DNA of 64,000 bases from an uncultured Dehalococcoidia bacterium (GTDB lineage: Bacteria > Chloroflexota > Dehalococcoidia > Lucifugimonadales > Lucifugimonadaceae). The translations under genes were made by a program, and so were the position numbers. This document shows positions 1 through 8,718 of this stretch, in pieces. Where the stretch lies: the NCBI GenBank assembly GCA_951812795.1, contig OX638325.1:744001-808000 (forward strand), given 5' to 3'. The notes below the pieces were generated by a model that was not told where the DNA came from, did not search any database, and saw only the letters and a program-made list of their open reading frames with translations. The stretch's first letter is position 1. Every line of letters begins with the position of its first letter.

Positions 1-1
1 A

Positions 2-613
2 AACACGCTCAGCGCGTACGGGCCTGCACCTACTGAACGCCTAACCCACGGCATCCTCGACGAGGAAGATGGGGTCTTCGCCCATGACTGGTACGCCCGC
101 GTTCACTTCCCAATCTCCCAGAATGTTTACGTAAACCGCGGCGGCACGCTCCCGCGTCGTCCGCCAGTCGTCTACTCCCGAGACGTCGGCCCAGGCACCG
201 TAGTCACATCCAACAAATGGGAAGTCTGCGCAGCGCCCGGCATCCACGTCCAACCCTACCTAGACTCGCTCGCTTACCGCGTCGACACCGCATCCGGCAA
301 ATCTATCGTCTTCACCGGCGACACCGAACCCTGCGACTCCGTAATCGACCTAGCCCGAAACGCAGACATGATGCTCTGCATGTGCGGCAACGACGACGCC
401 ATCATGGAACAGAACGGCCTTAACTACGGACAGACCGGCACAATATCCGCCGCCCGTATGGCCCAAACCGCCAACGTCAAAACCCTCGTCCTAATCCACA
501 TGGGCCACCACATAACCCAACACGGCCCGCTAGAAAAAGCCCTGGGCGACATCCGAGAACACTACAGCGGCCAAGTCATCTTCTCCGAAGAATTGATGAA
601 ACTGGAAATTTGA
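2..613 (+). CDS. MBL-fold metallohydrolase, C-terminal part (5' end outside window)
   Basis: The reading frame is open from the window edge to the TGA at 611-613, so only about the last 203 residues are present. Visible metallo-beta-lactamase-fold features are a TGDT segment (metal-binding Asp, preceded by a beta strand SIVF) and a late LIHMGHH segment supplying a His ligand, in the order seen in RNase Z/arylsulfatase-like hydrolases. The N-terminal HxHxDH motif would lie upstream of base 1 and cannot be checked. The substrate is unknown. Third codon positions are strongly C-rich. The last eight codons (EELMKLEI, stop) recur as an isolated remnant at 4043-4069, beyond the neighbouring LRR gene. 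Fold assignment is good; specific function is not assignable. Confidence 0.8.
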   Translation, partial: NTLSAYGPAPTERLTHGILDEEDGVFAHDWYARVHFPISQNVYVNRGGTLPRRPPVVYSRDVGPGTVVTSNKWEVCAAPGIHVQPYLDSLAYRVDTASGKSIVFTGDTEPCDSVIDLARNADMMLCMCGNDDAIMEQNGLNYGQTGTISAARMAQTANVKTLVLIHMGHHITQHGPLEKALGDIREHYSGQVIFSEELMKLEI

Positions 614-838
614 CGTCCCATTAGCGAGGCCTGCGGAGACACGAGGAAGTGCAGCTGTCTTCGCAGGTGATGCACGAGATTCAGTCGCTCACAATCCGCT
701 TCATTCCTGACAGCGCGGTCGTGCACGCACTACCCGCGTCGAATACCCTTCCTAATCCGACTGTCCATATGCGATAGAGACGTGATAGACCGACCGTCAG
801 CCGCCCCGGATATGGATGCTTCGTGACTCCAGGGCTGC
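584..838 (+). repeat. Direct repeat copy 1 (flanks LRR gene, left)
   Basis: Begins inside the 3' end of the MBL-fold gene and runs about 225 bases past its stop. It matches 4040-4294 in the same orientation. The stop codon-to-ctgtcttcgcagg spacing is identical in both copies (42 bases), only a single-base indel is needed near 693/4150, and mismatches are few between 655-793 and 4111-4250. Similarity fades after about 838. Confidence 0.9.
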
Positions 839-1155
839 GGGTCCGATCGAATTGCTCTCTCTTTCTCTCGCCCTAACCCGCACCGATCAAAGGATGAGGT
901 TGAAGGGAAACCGACCATCCAAGCAAATCCCCTTGTCGCAACCCTCCCTCGCTCCCTTATCAGGGCGAGAATGGAAACAGATCCAAGTCGTGCGGCTTTC
1001 GAAGCTGATGCGCGAAAGCAAACCCTTTGCAATGCGAAGCCGACACGGGCATGCAATCTCTCAACGCGTCTCCAACCCTTGTGTTAGCCTCTGACGTGAT
1101 GTACGTGGCGCATCAACCGATTCGGCCTTGAGTTTCAGGTCCACAATATTCCTCA
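839..1155. other. Intergenic region, no gene recognised
   Basis: Between the left direct repeat and the LRR gene I see no credible coding sequence; short open frames on both strands lack a ribosome-binding site and resemble nothing. The promoter of the LRR gene should lie here, but I find no convincing -35/-10 pair. Confidence 0.4.
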
Positions 1156-3951
1156 ATGATCAACAACAAAACACTCGTCGCATGGGTAGCATTGATCGGG
1201 CTCATCAGTTTCGCGTTGGTTTCAGTTTTGAACACGCAAACCGTATACGCAACGTGTTGGTGGGACCAAGACATCGACACGGGCGAGTGGATATATGTGT
1301 GCAATCCTACGCCGACGCCGACGCCGGTGCCAACGGACACGCCGGTGCCGACGGACACGCCGGTGCCAACGGACACGCCGGAGCCGGACACGCCCACGCC
1401 GGTGTCCCCGACCGTGGAACCGACATCCAACGCCACTGCCACCGCGCGGGCCAGAAAGACCGCCACCGCGCGGGCCAGAAAGACCGCCACCGCGCGGGCC
1501 GAACTGACCGCCACCGCGCGGGCCGATCTGACCGCTACAGCGGTAGCCTTGACCGCTACAGCGATGTCCAATGCAACTCCGACGCCAACTGCTACTCCAA
1601 CGCCGACTCCGACGCCAACCCCAACGCCGACGCCAACCCCAACGCCGACGCCTACTGCTACTCCCACCGCGACCGCTACGTCAACTTCGACTCCCACGCC
1701 GACCGATACCCCGACCGCCACACCCACTGCGACACCGACATCCGGGCTGGCGTCCTGCGGCACGGGCCCTCTCGACGCACGCACGCAGATCGTGGTCGAT
1801 GCGATCGTCGATGCGATCTCCGGCGTCACGCAATGCTCCAGCGTCACGTCGCAGCACCTGTCGGCACTTATCGAACTCGACCTCGGAGACAAGGACCTCA
1901 CAACCCTCCAGGCATACGATTTCGACGGTCTGACGAGTCTGAAACGACTCTGGCTGCACAACAATGATCTGGCTTTTCTGCCCGAGGACGTTTTCGAAGA
2001 TTTGACGAGTCTGGAACGACTACGGTTGTACAACAACGATCTGACTACTCTGCCAGTGGATGTGTTCGACGATCTCACGAGCCTGGAACGACTGTCGCTA
2101 CGCAACAACGATTTGGTTTCTCTGCCAGTGGATGTGTTCGACGATTTGTCGAGCCTGGAACGGCTCTGGCTGAACCACAACGATCTGGCTTCTCTGCCCG
2201 AGGACGTGTTCGACGATCTCACGAGCCTGGAACAGCTGGGGCTGCACAACAACGACCTGGCTTCTCTGCCCGAGGACGTGTTCGATGATCTGTCGAACCT
2301 GGAACGGCTCTGGCTGTACTTCAACGATCTGGCTTCTCTGCCCGAGGACGTGTTCGATGATCTGTCGAGCCTGGAACATTTGGTGCTGCACAACAACGAC
2401 TTGGCGTCTTTGCCGTCGGACGTGTTCTCCGGTCTCACGAGCCTTGTACTGCTGAGGCTTTACAACAACGATCTGGCTTCTCTGCCCGATGATCTGTTCG
2501 ACGATCTCACGAGTCTGGAACAGCTGGGGCTGCACAACAACGATCTGGCTTCTCTGCCCGATGATCTGTTCGACGGTCTCACGAGTCTGGAAAAGCTGAA
2601 GCTGCACGGCAACGCTGCGGCGGCCAACCTGCAGGCGTCCTACTTCCAGGGCCAGGGACTGTCGTCGTTGATCCTGCTTTATCTGCATCCCACGAACGAC
2701 GCGACGGCGCAAGAGCTCGCGGATTTCATAACCGCGTCGGGACTTTCGAACCTCGATGACCTGAAAATTCCATACTCGACCCCGACACCCACGCCCACCG
2801 CGACGTCAACACCAATTCCGACGCCGACACCTACCCCAACACCCACGCCCACCGCGACGTCAACACCAACTCCGACGCCGACCGCGACCGCCACACCCAC
2901 TGCGACACCGACATCCGGGCTGGCGTCCTGCGGCACGGGCCCTCTCGACGGACGGACACAGATCGTGGTCGATGCGATCGTCGATGCCATCTCGGGAGTT
3001 TCCCAATGCGCCAACGTCACGTCGCAGCACCTGTCGGCACTAACGGAACTCGATCTTGAAGACAAGGATCTGACATCCCTAGAGCCAGACGATTTCGACG
3101 ATCTGAGCGGTCTGGAAGGACTGTCGCTGCGCGGCAACGACCTGACCTCTCTGCCATCGGACGTCTTCGACGGTCTCACGAGCCTGGAAAGCCTTTCGCT
3201 GCGCGGCAACGATCTGACCTCCTTGCCGTCGGACGTCTTCGACGGTCTCACGAGCCTGGTATATCTGACGTTGGGCAACAACGATCTGACCTCTTTGCCG
3301 TCGGACGTGTTCGACGGTCTGGCGGGTCTGGAACGGCTCTGGCTGTACAAGAACGATCTGACCTCTTTGCCGTCGGACGTCTTCGACGGTCTGACAAGTC
3401 TGGAACGGCTCTGGCTGTACAAGAACGATCTGGCCTCTTTGCCGTCGGACGTCTTCGACGGTCTCGCGAGCCTGGAGAAGCTGTATCTGTACAACAACGC
3501 TGCGGCGACGAACCTGCAGGGCTCCTACTTCCAAGGCCAGGGACTGTCTTCGCTGAGCCTGCTGTATCTGCACCCCACGAATGAAGCCTCGGCACAAGAA
3601 CTCGCGGATTTCATAACCGCGTCGGGACTTTCGAACCTCAGCGATCTGAGGATCCCGAACTCGACCCCGACACCAACGCCGACACCCACTCCCACGGCGA
3701 CGGCAACCCCAACTCCGACACCGACTGCCACACCAACCCCTGCCGCGACCGCTACGCCGACAGCTACACCAACGCCGACACCCACTCCCACGGCGACGGC
3801 AACCCCAACTCCGACACCGACTGCCACACCAACTCCGACGCCCACCGCGACACCGACTGCCACTCCCACTGCTACGCCGACGCGTACAGAAACAGCGGTT
3901 GCTACTCCGACCCCGACATCCTCGACTATCCCGCGATCGACGACGGTCTAG
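1156..3951 (+). CDS. Secreted protein with two leucine-rich-repeat domains and Thr-Pro-rich linkers
   Basis: 931 residues. A hydrophobic segment at about residues 8-30 ending before a Cys-containing stretch looks like a signal peptide or anchor, so the protein is probably outside the cell. Next come a [16 protein letters not shown] linker, a stretch of [12 protein letters not shown] repeats and more TP repeats. LRR domain 1 has roughly ten 24-residue units of the form LxxLxLxxNDLxxLPxDVFDxLxS. Each LRR domain starts with a shared cap ([21 protein letters not shown]) and ends with a shared cap ([14 protein letters not shown]). A TP linker precedes LRR domain 2 (about six to seven units), and the C-terminus is a long TP-rich tail without a sorting signal. 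The unit resembles the LPxGVFDxL repeats of vertebrate VLR/TLR-type LRRs more than common bacterial LRRs. The role is unknown; adhesion or ligand binding would be a guess. The gene is bracketed by direct repeats at 584-838 and 4040-4294. Confidence 0.85.
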   Translation: MINNKTLVAWVALIGLISFALVSVLNTQTVYATCWWDQDIDTGEWIYVCNPTPTPTPVPTDTPVPTDTPVPTDTPEPDTPTPVSPTVEPTSNATATARARKTATARARKTATARAELTATARADLTATAVALTATAMSNATPTPTATPTPTPTPTPTPTPTPTPTPTATPTATATSTSTPTPTDTPTATPTATPTSGLASCGTGPLDARTQIVVDAIVDAISGVTQCSSVTSQHLSALIELDLGDKDLTTLQAYDFDGLTSLKRLWLHNNDLAFLPEDVFEDLTSLERLRLYNNDLTTLPVDVFDDLTSLERLSLRNNDLVSLPVDVFDDLSSLERLWLNHNDLASLPEDVFDDLTSLEQLGLHNNDLASLPEDVFDDLSNLERLWLYFNDLASLPEDVFDDLSSLEHLVLHNNDLASLPSDVFSGLTSLVLLRLYNNDLASLPDDLFDDLTSLEQLGLHNNDLASLPDDLFDGLTSLEKLKLHGNAAAANLQASYFQGQGLSSLILLYLHPTNDATAQELADFITASGLSNLDDLKIPYSTPTPTPTATSTPIPTPTPTPTPTPTATSTPTPTPTATATPTATPTSGLASCGTGPLDGRTQIVVDAIVDAISGVSQCANVTSQHLSALTELDLEDKDLTSLEPDDFDDLSGLEGLSLRGNDLTSLPSDVFDGLTSLESLSLRGNDLTSLPSDVFDGLTSLVYLTLGNNDLTSLPSDVFDGLAGLERLWLYKNDLTSLPSDVFDGLTSLERLWLYKNDLASLPSDVFDGLASLEKLYLYNNAAATNLQGSYFQGQGLSSLSLLYLHPTNEASAQELADFITASGLSNLSDLRIPNSTPTPTPTPTPTATATPTPTPTATPTPAATATPTATPTPTPTPTATATPTPTPTATPTPTPTATPTATPTATPTRTETAVATPTPTSSTIPRSTTV
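1300..1740 (+). repeat. Low-complexity TP/TAR-coding repeat tract 1
   Basis: Short-period repeats inside the LRR gene: variants of acgccgacgcc/acgccaacc encoding TPTP, three tandem 15-base-class units encoding (TDTPVP), and near-identical 27-30 base units encoding TARARKTA. Such tracts are prone to slippage and misassembly. Confidence 0.85.
1714..1900 (+). repeat. LRR domain N-cap, copy 1 of intragenic duplication
   Basis: Encodes the [17 protein letters not shown] cap and the following [12 protein letters not shown] helix. The same sequence recurs 1173 bases downstream (2887-3073), showing that the two LRR domains arose by duplication of a whole cap-plus-LRR-plus-cap module. Confidence 0.85.
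2887..3073 (+). repeat. LRR domain N-cap, copy 2 of intragenic duplication
   Basis: In-register second copy of 1714-1900 (offset 1173 bases, 391 codons). The C-terminal caps at about 2613-2780 and 3499-3666 are paired in the same way. Confidence 0.85.
3660..3945 (+). repeat. Low-complexity TP-coding repeat tract 3
   Basis: C-terminal tail of the LRR protein; contains two near-identical ~50-base blocks (starting near 3676 and 3771) built from acgccgacacccactccc-type units. Confidence 0.8.
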
Positions 3952-4039
3952 TCGCCCTCAGGCTGGTGACGCTGCAGTGACGCAGTCCCGGCTCATAAAG
4001 CCCGCCGCGGCGCCGATTGCCCGTTGCGGGAATAGAGGT

Positions 4040-4069
4040 TCCGAAGAGCTGATGAAGCTAGAAATCTAA
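4040..4069 (+). pseudogene. Remnant of the 3' end of the MBL-fold hydrolase gene
   Basis: Encodes (in frame) EELMKLEI followed by TAA, identical in protein sequence to the last eight residues of the gene ending at 613 although several codons differ (silent changes and TGA to TAA). Nothing upstream of 4040 in this frame resembles the hydrolase. It is the edge of the right-hand direct repeat and shows that the repeat duplicates part of a gene. Confidence 0.75.
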
Positions 4070-4294
4070 CCTCCTTATTCGCGATGCTAAGGCGACGCGC
4101 TGGAGCGAAACTGTCTTCGCAGGTGATGGACGAGATTCAGTCGCTCACGAATCCGCGTCATTCCTGACAGCGCGGTCGTGCACGCACAACCCGCGTCGAA
4201 TACCCTTCCTAACCCGACTGTCCATATGCGAAAGAGACGTGATAGACCTACCGTCGGTCGGCCCGGATGTGGATGGTTCGCGGCTCTAGGATTA
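4040..4294 (+). repeat. Direct repeat copy 2 (flanks LRR gene, right)
   Basis: Same orientation as 584-838 with offset 3456-3457. The copies are nearly identical from 4111 to about 4250 and more diverged at the left edge and after 4250. It ends just before the stop codon of the convergent DUF885 gene (4318). Confidence 0.9.
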
Positions 4295-4317
4295 TGGGTT
4301 TCACGATCTGAAGCTCG

Positions 4318-5994
4318 TTACATACGAGACATCTCACGTTGCATCTGCGCCAAACCCATCGGTCCTAGCTCCAAGGCCCGATTGTGCCAATTCTTCAGGT
4401 TGAACGAGGTGCCTTGCGCTGCTCGTGCTGTTTGACGAGATTCTAGCCAGACGCGTTCGCCTACTTTGTAGGAAATTGCTTGACCGGGTATGCCTAGGTA
4501 GCGATCGATCTCGCTGGCGACGAACTCTGGCGGGAAGTGCACTCGGTCGCGCATGAACTCTAATGCGAGATCGGGCGTCCAAACCTCGCCTGGGTGGTAT
4601 TCGGAATCGTCAGGAATCCGCTTTTCCAAGTGCATTCCGATGTCGATGATGACGCGGACGGATCGCAAGGCTTGGGCGTCTAGCATCCCCATGTAGTAGT
4701 CCGGGTTTTCCAGATAGCCGAGTTCGTGCATCAATCTCTCGGCATAGAGCGCCCATCCCTCAACGTATCCCGAGGTTCCCGCCAGCAATCGCTGATAACG
4801 CGACAATTGGTCCGACAAAGTCATCGTTGTCGCGATCTGGAAATGGTGTCCGGGTACGCCCTCGTGGTATGCGATTGAGACCTCTCGCCACAGGGGGAAC
4901 GATGTTTTGCCGCCTGTTGGGTACCAAGTCCGACCCGGTCTCGAAAAGTCCTCCGATGGGCCGGTGTAGTACATCGCCAATGACCCGCCGGGCGGAGCGA
5001 TCAACGCCTCGATACTCTTTACCGGGTCCGCAATATCGAAATGGGTCCCGTTCATTTCGTCGATCGTCGCGTCTTGGAGGTTCTGCATCCAGTCTCTGAA
5101 TTCGTCTTCGCCGTCGATCGCGCGCTTCGGGTCGCTCTCCAGAATCGCGACCGCTTCGTCAATCGTCGACCCGGGTTTGATCTGATCGGCTGCCTTGCGC
5201 ATCTCCGACTGCACCCAACGCAGTTGCTCCCATCCCCACTCGTAGGTTTCGTCGAAATCCAAGTCGATGCCGTTGTAGGACCTCGACGTCAAGGCGTAAT
5301 GCTCGCGACCGACTGCGTCGCTCGACCGCGCCGCGGGCAAGTAAACATCTCGCAGGTAGCCAGCAAACTCCGAATAGGCCGTATTCGCCGAAGTCGCAGC
5401 GTCCGCCAACTTGCGCTTCAGAGATTCGCTCACATCGTCCGACGCATCAGCGGATTTCGCTATCCCGTCGAAGAAGGGATCCGCGTCGCCTTTGCCGACC
5501 CAGGTCTCGATCTGTTCGAAACATCCTGCGGTCTGTCGCTTCGACGCCGTTAACCCTTTGCCAATGCCCTCGTCAAGCGTCACCCGGTACGTCGCAATCG
5601 AATCGGCGATGCCTTCCATCCGGGAAGCGATGTTTTCCCAATCAGCCGTCGAAGATCGAGGCATCAAATCGAATATCTGCCGCAGCGATTGAACCGGTGA
5701 ATGAAGGATGTTCATGCCCGAATAATGAAGTCCGGCGGCGTGCTGATCGATCGAGCCCGTCATCTCTTCCTGCACCGTCTCACTGCATCTGCGCTCTCGC
5801 ACCGAATCTGGCGACTCGGCCTTAATCCGATTCATCACGTCGCGTACCGCGGCATCCGACCGCTCCGACGCTTCTGGTGAGTAGTCGGGCATCAAATGGT
5901 CGTAACCTGGCACCCCAAGATACGTCGCCACGATCGGATCCAACTCCGCGAGCGTATCGACGAATCCGTCGGCTATTTCGTAGATCTTCGACAT
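4318..5994 (-). CDS. DUF885 family protein (putative zinc peptidase/hydrolase)
   Basis: 558 residues, about the usual length of DUF885 proteins. The family signature HEGVPGHH lies at residues 377-384, preceded by a WYPTGGKTSFPLWREVSIAY stretch and followed by SGYVEGWALYAERLMHELGY, where the second Glu-containing helix is expected. Known members are considered metallopeptidase-like; the actual substrate here is unknown. No signal peptide is seen. It lies 12 bases downstream of the serine hydrolase gene on the same strand, so the two are probably co-transcribed. The start at the ATG 5994 gives a normal family N-terminus. Confidence 0.85.
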   Translation of the reverse strand: MSKIYEIADGFVDTLAELDPIVATYLGVPGYDHLMPDYSPEASERSDAAVRDVMNRIKAESPDSVRERRCSETVQEEMTGSIDQHAAGLHYSGMNILHSPVQSLRQIFDLMPRSSTADWENIASRMEGIADSIATYRVTLDEGIGKGLTASKRQTAGCFEQIETWVGKGDADPFFDGIAKSADASDDVSESLKRKLADAATSANTAYSEFAGYLRDVYLPAARSSDAVGREHYALTSRSYNGIDLDFDETYEWGWEQLRWVQSEMRKAADQIKPGSTIDEAVAILESDPKRAIDGEDEFRDWMQNLQDATIDEMNGTHFDIADPVKSIEALIAPPGGSLAMYYTGPSEDFSRPGRTWYPTGGKTSFPLWREVSIAYHEGVPGHHFQIATTMTLSDQLSRYQRLLAGTSGYVEGWALYAERLMHELGYLENPDYYMGMLDAQALRSVRVIIDIGMHLEKRIPDDSEYHPGEVWTPDLALEFMRDRVHFPPEFVASEIDRYLGIPGQAISYKVGERVWLESRQTARAAQGTSFNLKNWHNRALELGPMGLAQMQREMSRM

Positions 5995-6006
5995 TCCTGC
6001 CCTTTC

Positions 6007-7392
6007 TTAAACCTGATCAACTAAGCGATATCGGAAACCACCGATTCGGAACTCGTCATCCCGGATAACGAAACTCTCACCGGCGCCTCGGTTTCCAACC
6101 ACTTTGAACGTTCCATCAGCCATCAACTTGGCGCTTGCCGGAGCGTGCAGAAGATACGGCGACGCCTCGTGTCCGCTGAACCTCAACTCTTCGTTGGATA
6201 CGGCAGTTATCCGCATCCAAAAACCTGGCTCGGTGAAATACAGGCCCTCGTACTCTCGCAAATCTGAAGAGTCGTCAGACACTGGGGCCTCGTGTGCGGC
6301 CGCCGTCGCAATTTTCGGCATCTCATTCCAGTCTTCGATTACGGCATCAAGCAGAGTCTGAGCCAAAGAAACCGACACCGCATTCGGCCAGAGGTTTGTC
6401 AGGACAATCACTCCAGTTTGGTACGGTGCGTGAAACATCGTCTGCGTCCCAAATCCGTGGATGCCGCCGCCGTGTCCGTGATACACCCGATCACCCGATC
6501 TGGTGGCGCGCCAACCCACGCACTGCCCAATCGTCCAGTTCCCGTCAAGATATACCGGGTGCAGCATCTCTCGGCGGGCGCTTCCGCCGATCAAACGTGG
6601 TCCGGTGTCGGACTCCGTCCTCATGATGTGCGCCAACCATTTGGTCAGGTCGGCCACATTCGTCATCATCTGCCCTGCCGACGCGATCCCATTTAAGTCA
6701 CAGTACGGCGCCACGCGCAGATCTTCTGATCCTGGTGCAGGTTGACTGTACCCGACGACGCGATTGGCATCAGCGATGTCGTGGTTATCAAAGGTCGTCT
6801 CTCCCATGTCGAGCGGTGCCAATATCTCCGATTGCACGAAGCGCTCGTACGGTTGGCCGGATAGTCTGCTGACCACCTCGCCGAGGAAGCCGTACGCCAT
6901 GTTGGAGTACTTCCAGGCACTGTCGGGCGGAATGACCATCTGGACCTCATCAATGCGGTCTAACTGGGTCTGCATTGTGGGGAAAGACGGCGCGTCCCAG
7001 TCGGTTGCTGGATGCTCGGTCGTTAGACCGGAGTAGTGCGCGGTCATGCGTCGCAGTGTCACGTCCTCGAGGTCGCCGGCGATTCCCGCAGCCGACGTGA
7101 ATTCGGGGATGTACAGAAGCAAGGGATCGTCCAGAGACAGCATCGACGACTGTTGCAGGATCATCAACGCTGTTGCCGTGAAGGTCTTAGTGTTGGAGGC
7201 GACTCTGAAGATGCTGTGCTCTTTCGGCGCGGTTCGGTTGCCGATCTCGGTCTCTCCGAAGCCCTGAAACCATGCCAGTTCCGAGCCGCATACGATGCCT
7301 ACTGCTATGCCCGGAATTTTGTGAGTAGAACGCACATCCTCGATGTAGTCGCACCACATTTGGATCTTGGGGTTGGCATCTGAATTGGACAT
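6007..7392 (-). CDS. Serine hydrolase, class C beta-lactamase/penicillin-binding family
   Basis: About 461 residues from the ATG at 7392. An in-frame start at 7452 would add 20 unsupported residues and crowd the divergent gene, so I prefer the inner start. The SxxK motif is SNTK (residues 66-69, after IFRVA), the YxN motif is YSN within WKYSNMAYGFLGEVV, and the third motif is HGHGGG before IHGFGTQ. This is the organisation of EstB/D-aminopeptidase-like esterases and peptidases (PF00144), which are mostly not true beta-lactamases. The C-terminal ~100 residues form a small extra beta-rich domain common in the family. No signal peptide is apparent. Likely in an operon with the downstream DUF885 gene. 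The substrate is unknown. Confidence 0.85.
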   Translation of the reverse strand: MSNSDANPKIQMWCDYIEDVRSTHKIPGIAVGIVCGSELAWFQGFGETEIGNRTAPKEHSIFRVASNTKTFTATALMILQQSSMLSLDDPLLLYIPEFTSAAGIAGDLEDVTLRRMTAHYSGLTTEHPATDWDAPSFPTMQTQLDRIDEVQMVIPPDSAWKYSNMAYGFLGEVVSRLSGQPYERFVQSEILAPLDMGETTFDNHDIADANRVVGYSQPAPGSEDLRVAPYCDLNGIASAGQMMTNVADLTKWLAHIMRTESDTGPRLIGGSARREMLHPVYLDGNWTIGQCVGWRATRSGDRVYHGHGGGIHGFGTQTMFHAPYQTGVIVLTNLWPNAVSVSLAQTLLDAVIEDWNEMPKIATAAAHEAPVSDDSSDLREYEGLYFTEPGFWMRITAVSNEELRFSGHEASPYLLHAPASAKLMADGTFKVVGNRGAGESFVIRDDEFRIGGFRYRLVDQV

Positions 7393-7488
7393 ATTCACTG
7401 GTACGCGTTTCGACGGTTCTTTTTGCGGTCGGCGGGTTAATATCACCAACACTGAATACTAAATCTCGCAGTGAAGGTAAAGGTCTCG

Positions 7489-8607
7489 ATGAAGATTGCC
7501 GAAGCCAAGATCGATGTGATCGAGTTCGAGGTTCCACGCCTGAGCATCAACGACGCGCGCGGTGGCATGGGTGGCAAGCTTACCGCGGGAGTGCTACGCC
7601 TCGTCACCGACACCGGTGTAGAGGGAAACGCCCATATCGGTGACCGCGGCGGTGGGGGCGCATCCACCATCAACTCGTTCCGATCGGCGTTCGGTGATCG
7701 TCTCGTAGGCATGAACGTCGCGGACCGGGAATGGCTTTGGCACCAACTGCCACGTTTCGCCGGGCACGGTGCGTCGATCCACGCGCTCTGGTCTCACGTC
7801 GACGTAGCAATGTGGGATGCTGCGGGCAAATCTGCCGGGATGCCGGTCCACGAAATGCTTGGAACGGCGCGACGGACAACCGAGGTCTACGCGACGTATC
7901 CGCCGCGCAACTCCACGGTGGATGGCTACGTCACGGAAGCTGCGCAATTGGTTGAGCAGGGATTTCGCGCCTACAAAATCCATCCCGGAGCGATGGGAAC
8001 TGACGAGGTGATCGAAATGGTGGGTGCCGTGCGACGGCAAGTCGGAGACGAGATGCGGTTGATGCTCGATCCCAACAACGGATACGATCTCCGCACCGCA
8101 CTGAAAATCGGGCGTGCACTTGACGAAAATGACTTCTACTGGTTCGAAGATCCGGTGCCGTGGGACGACTTCCGCGCGATCCGAACGCTATCGGAGACCA
8201 TCCAGACTCCGCTCAACATGAGCGACTCGGCGCAATTCCTATTTCACGACGCGGCTCGCGTGCTCGAACAGGGCTGGCCTCGAACGATCCGTGGCACGGT
8301 TCGGAAGATCGGCATTACCGGATTGAAAAAGCAGTGCGGGATGGCAGAAGGATTCAACGTCAACTGCGAGATCGGAACCGCCGGAAATTCGCTGATGAAC
8401 GCGGGAAACCTAAACGTCGTCATGTCGGTGTTGAATTGCGATTTCTACGAGTATTGGATGCCTTTGGAAGCTCAACAGTTTGGGCTGGAACATGAGATTC
8501 TGATCAACGCCGATGGGGTTCTGACTGCGCCTGAACTGCCCGGCCTAGGATTTGAACTGGATGAAGATTTCATCGCTAGCCATTGCGTCTCTACAATCGG
8601 GTTATGA
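7489..8607 (+). CDS. Enolase-superfamily enzyme (mandelate racemase/muconate lactonizing type)
   Basis: 372 residues from ATG 7489, chosen over the GTG at 7471 because a gaaggtaaagg Shine-Dalgarno lies 7-8 bases before it. Superfamily features: an N-terminal capping domain, a barrel segment FRAYKIHPG (Lys-x-His at the end of strand 2), metal ligands in MLDPNNGYD and YWFEDPVP, and an acidic residue in NMSDSAQ at the third ligand position. The usual PHxxxGP catalytic-His segment is replaced by VNCEIGTAG, while a Lys lies in VRKIGITG near strand 6. The residue set is therefore closer to the MLE subgroup than to classic mandelate racemase, and the reaction cannot be named. It is the first gene of a cluster with a SelA-like PLP enzyme and a ThDP decarboxylase-like enzyme, which suggests breakdown of a hydroxy- or amino-sugar acid. 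Confidence 0.85.
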   Translation: MKIAEAKIDVIEFEVPRLSINDARGGMGGKLTAGVLRLVTDTGVEGNAHIGDRGGGGASTINSFRSAFGDRLVGMNVADREWLWHQLPRFAGHGASIHALWSHVDVAMWDAAGKSAGMPVHEMLGTARRTTEVYATYPPRNSTVDGYVTEAAQLVEQGFRAYKIHPGAMGTDEVIEMVGAVRRQVGDEMRLMLDPNNGYDLRTALKIGRALDENDFYWFEDPVPWDDFRAIRTLSETIQTPLNMSDSAQFLFHDAARVLEQGWPRTIRGTVRKIGITGLKKQCGMAEGFNVNCEIGTAGNSLMNAGNLNVVMSVLNCDFYEYWMPLEAQQFGLEHEILINADGVLTAPELPGLGFELDEDFIASHCVSTIGL

Positions 8608-8718
8608 GTGCGCACGTTTGGTGTTTTCAACGATAATTGCACCAAACTCCCACAAGTGTGAACCCGCCCTGGAAATAAGGTTGCGGGTTCTACGAAGTTA
8701 CAAGGTAAGTTTTCCATG

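Noticed and set aside
1113..2438. Long antisense open frame (441 codons) under the LRR gene
   Set aside because: Its Ser/Arg-rich and Val-Gly repeat composition is a mirror of the LRR and TP repeat codons on the other strand; no start signal or family.
1300..3945. CRISPR-like or satellite array
   Set aside because: The repeats are in frame, encode TP linkers and LRR units, and have no spacer structure.
7393..7452. Longer start for the serine hydrolase
   Set aside because: Adds a 20-residue unsupported basic stretch into the divergent promoter region.
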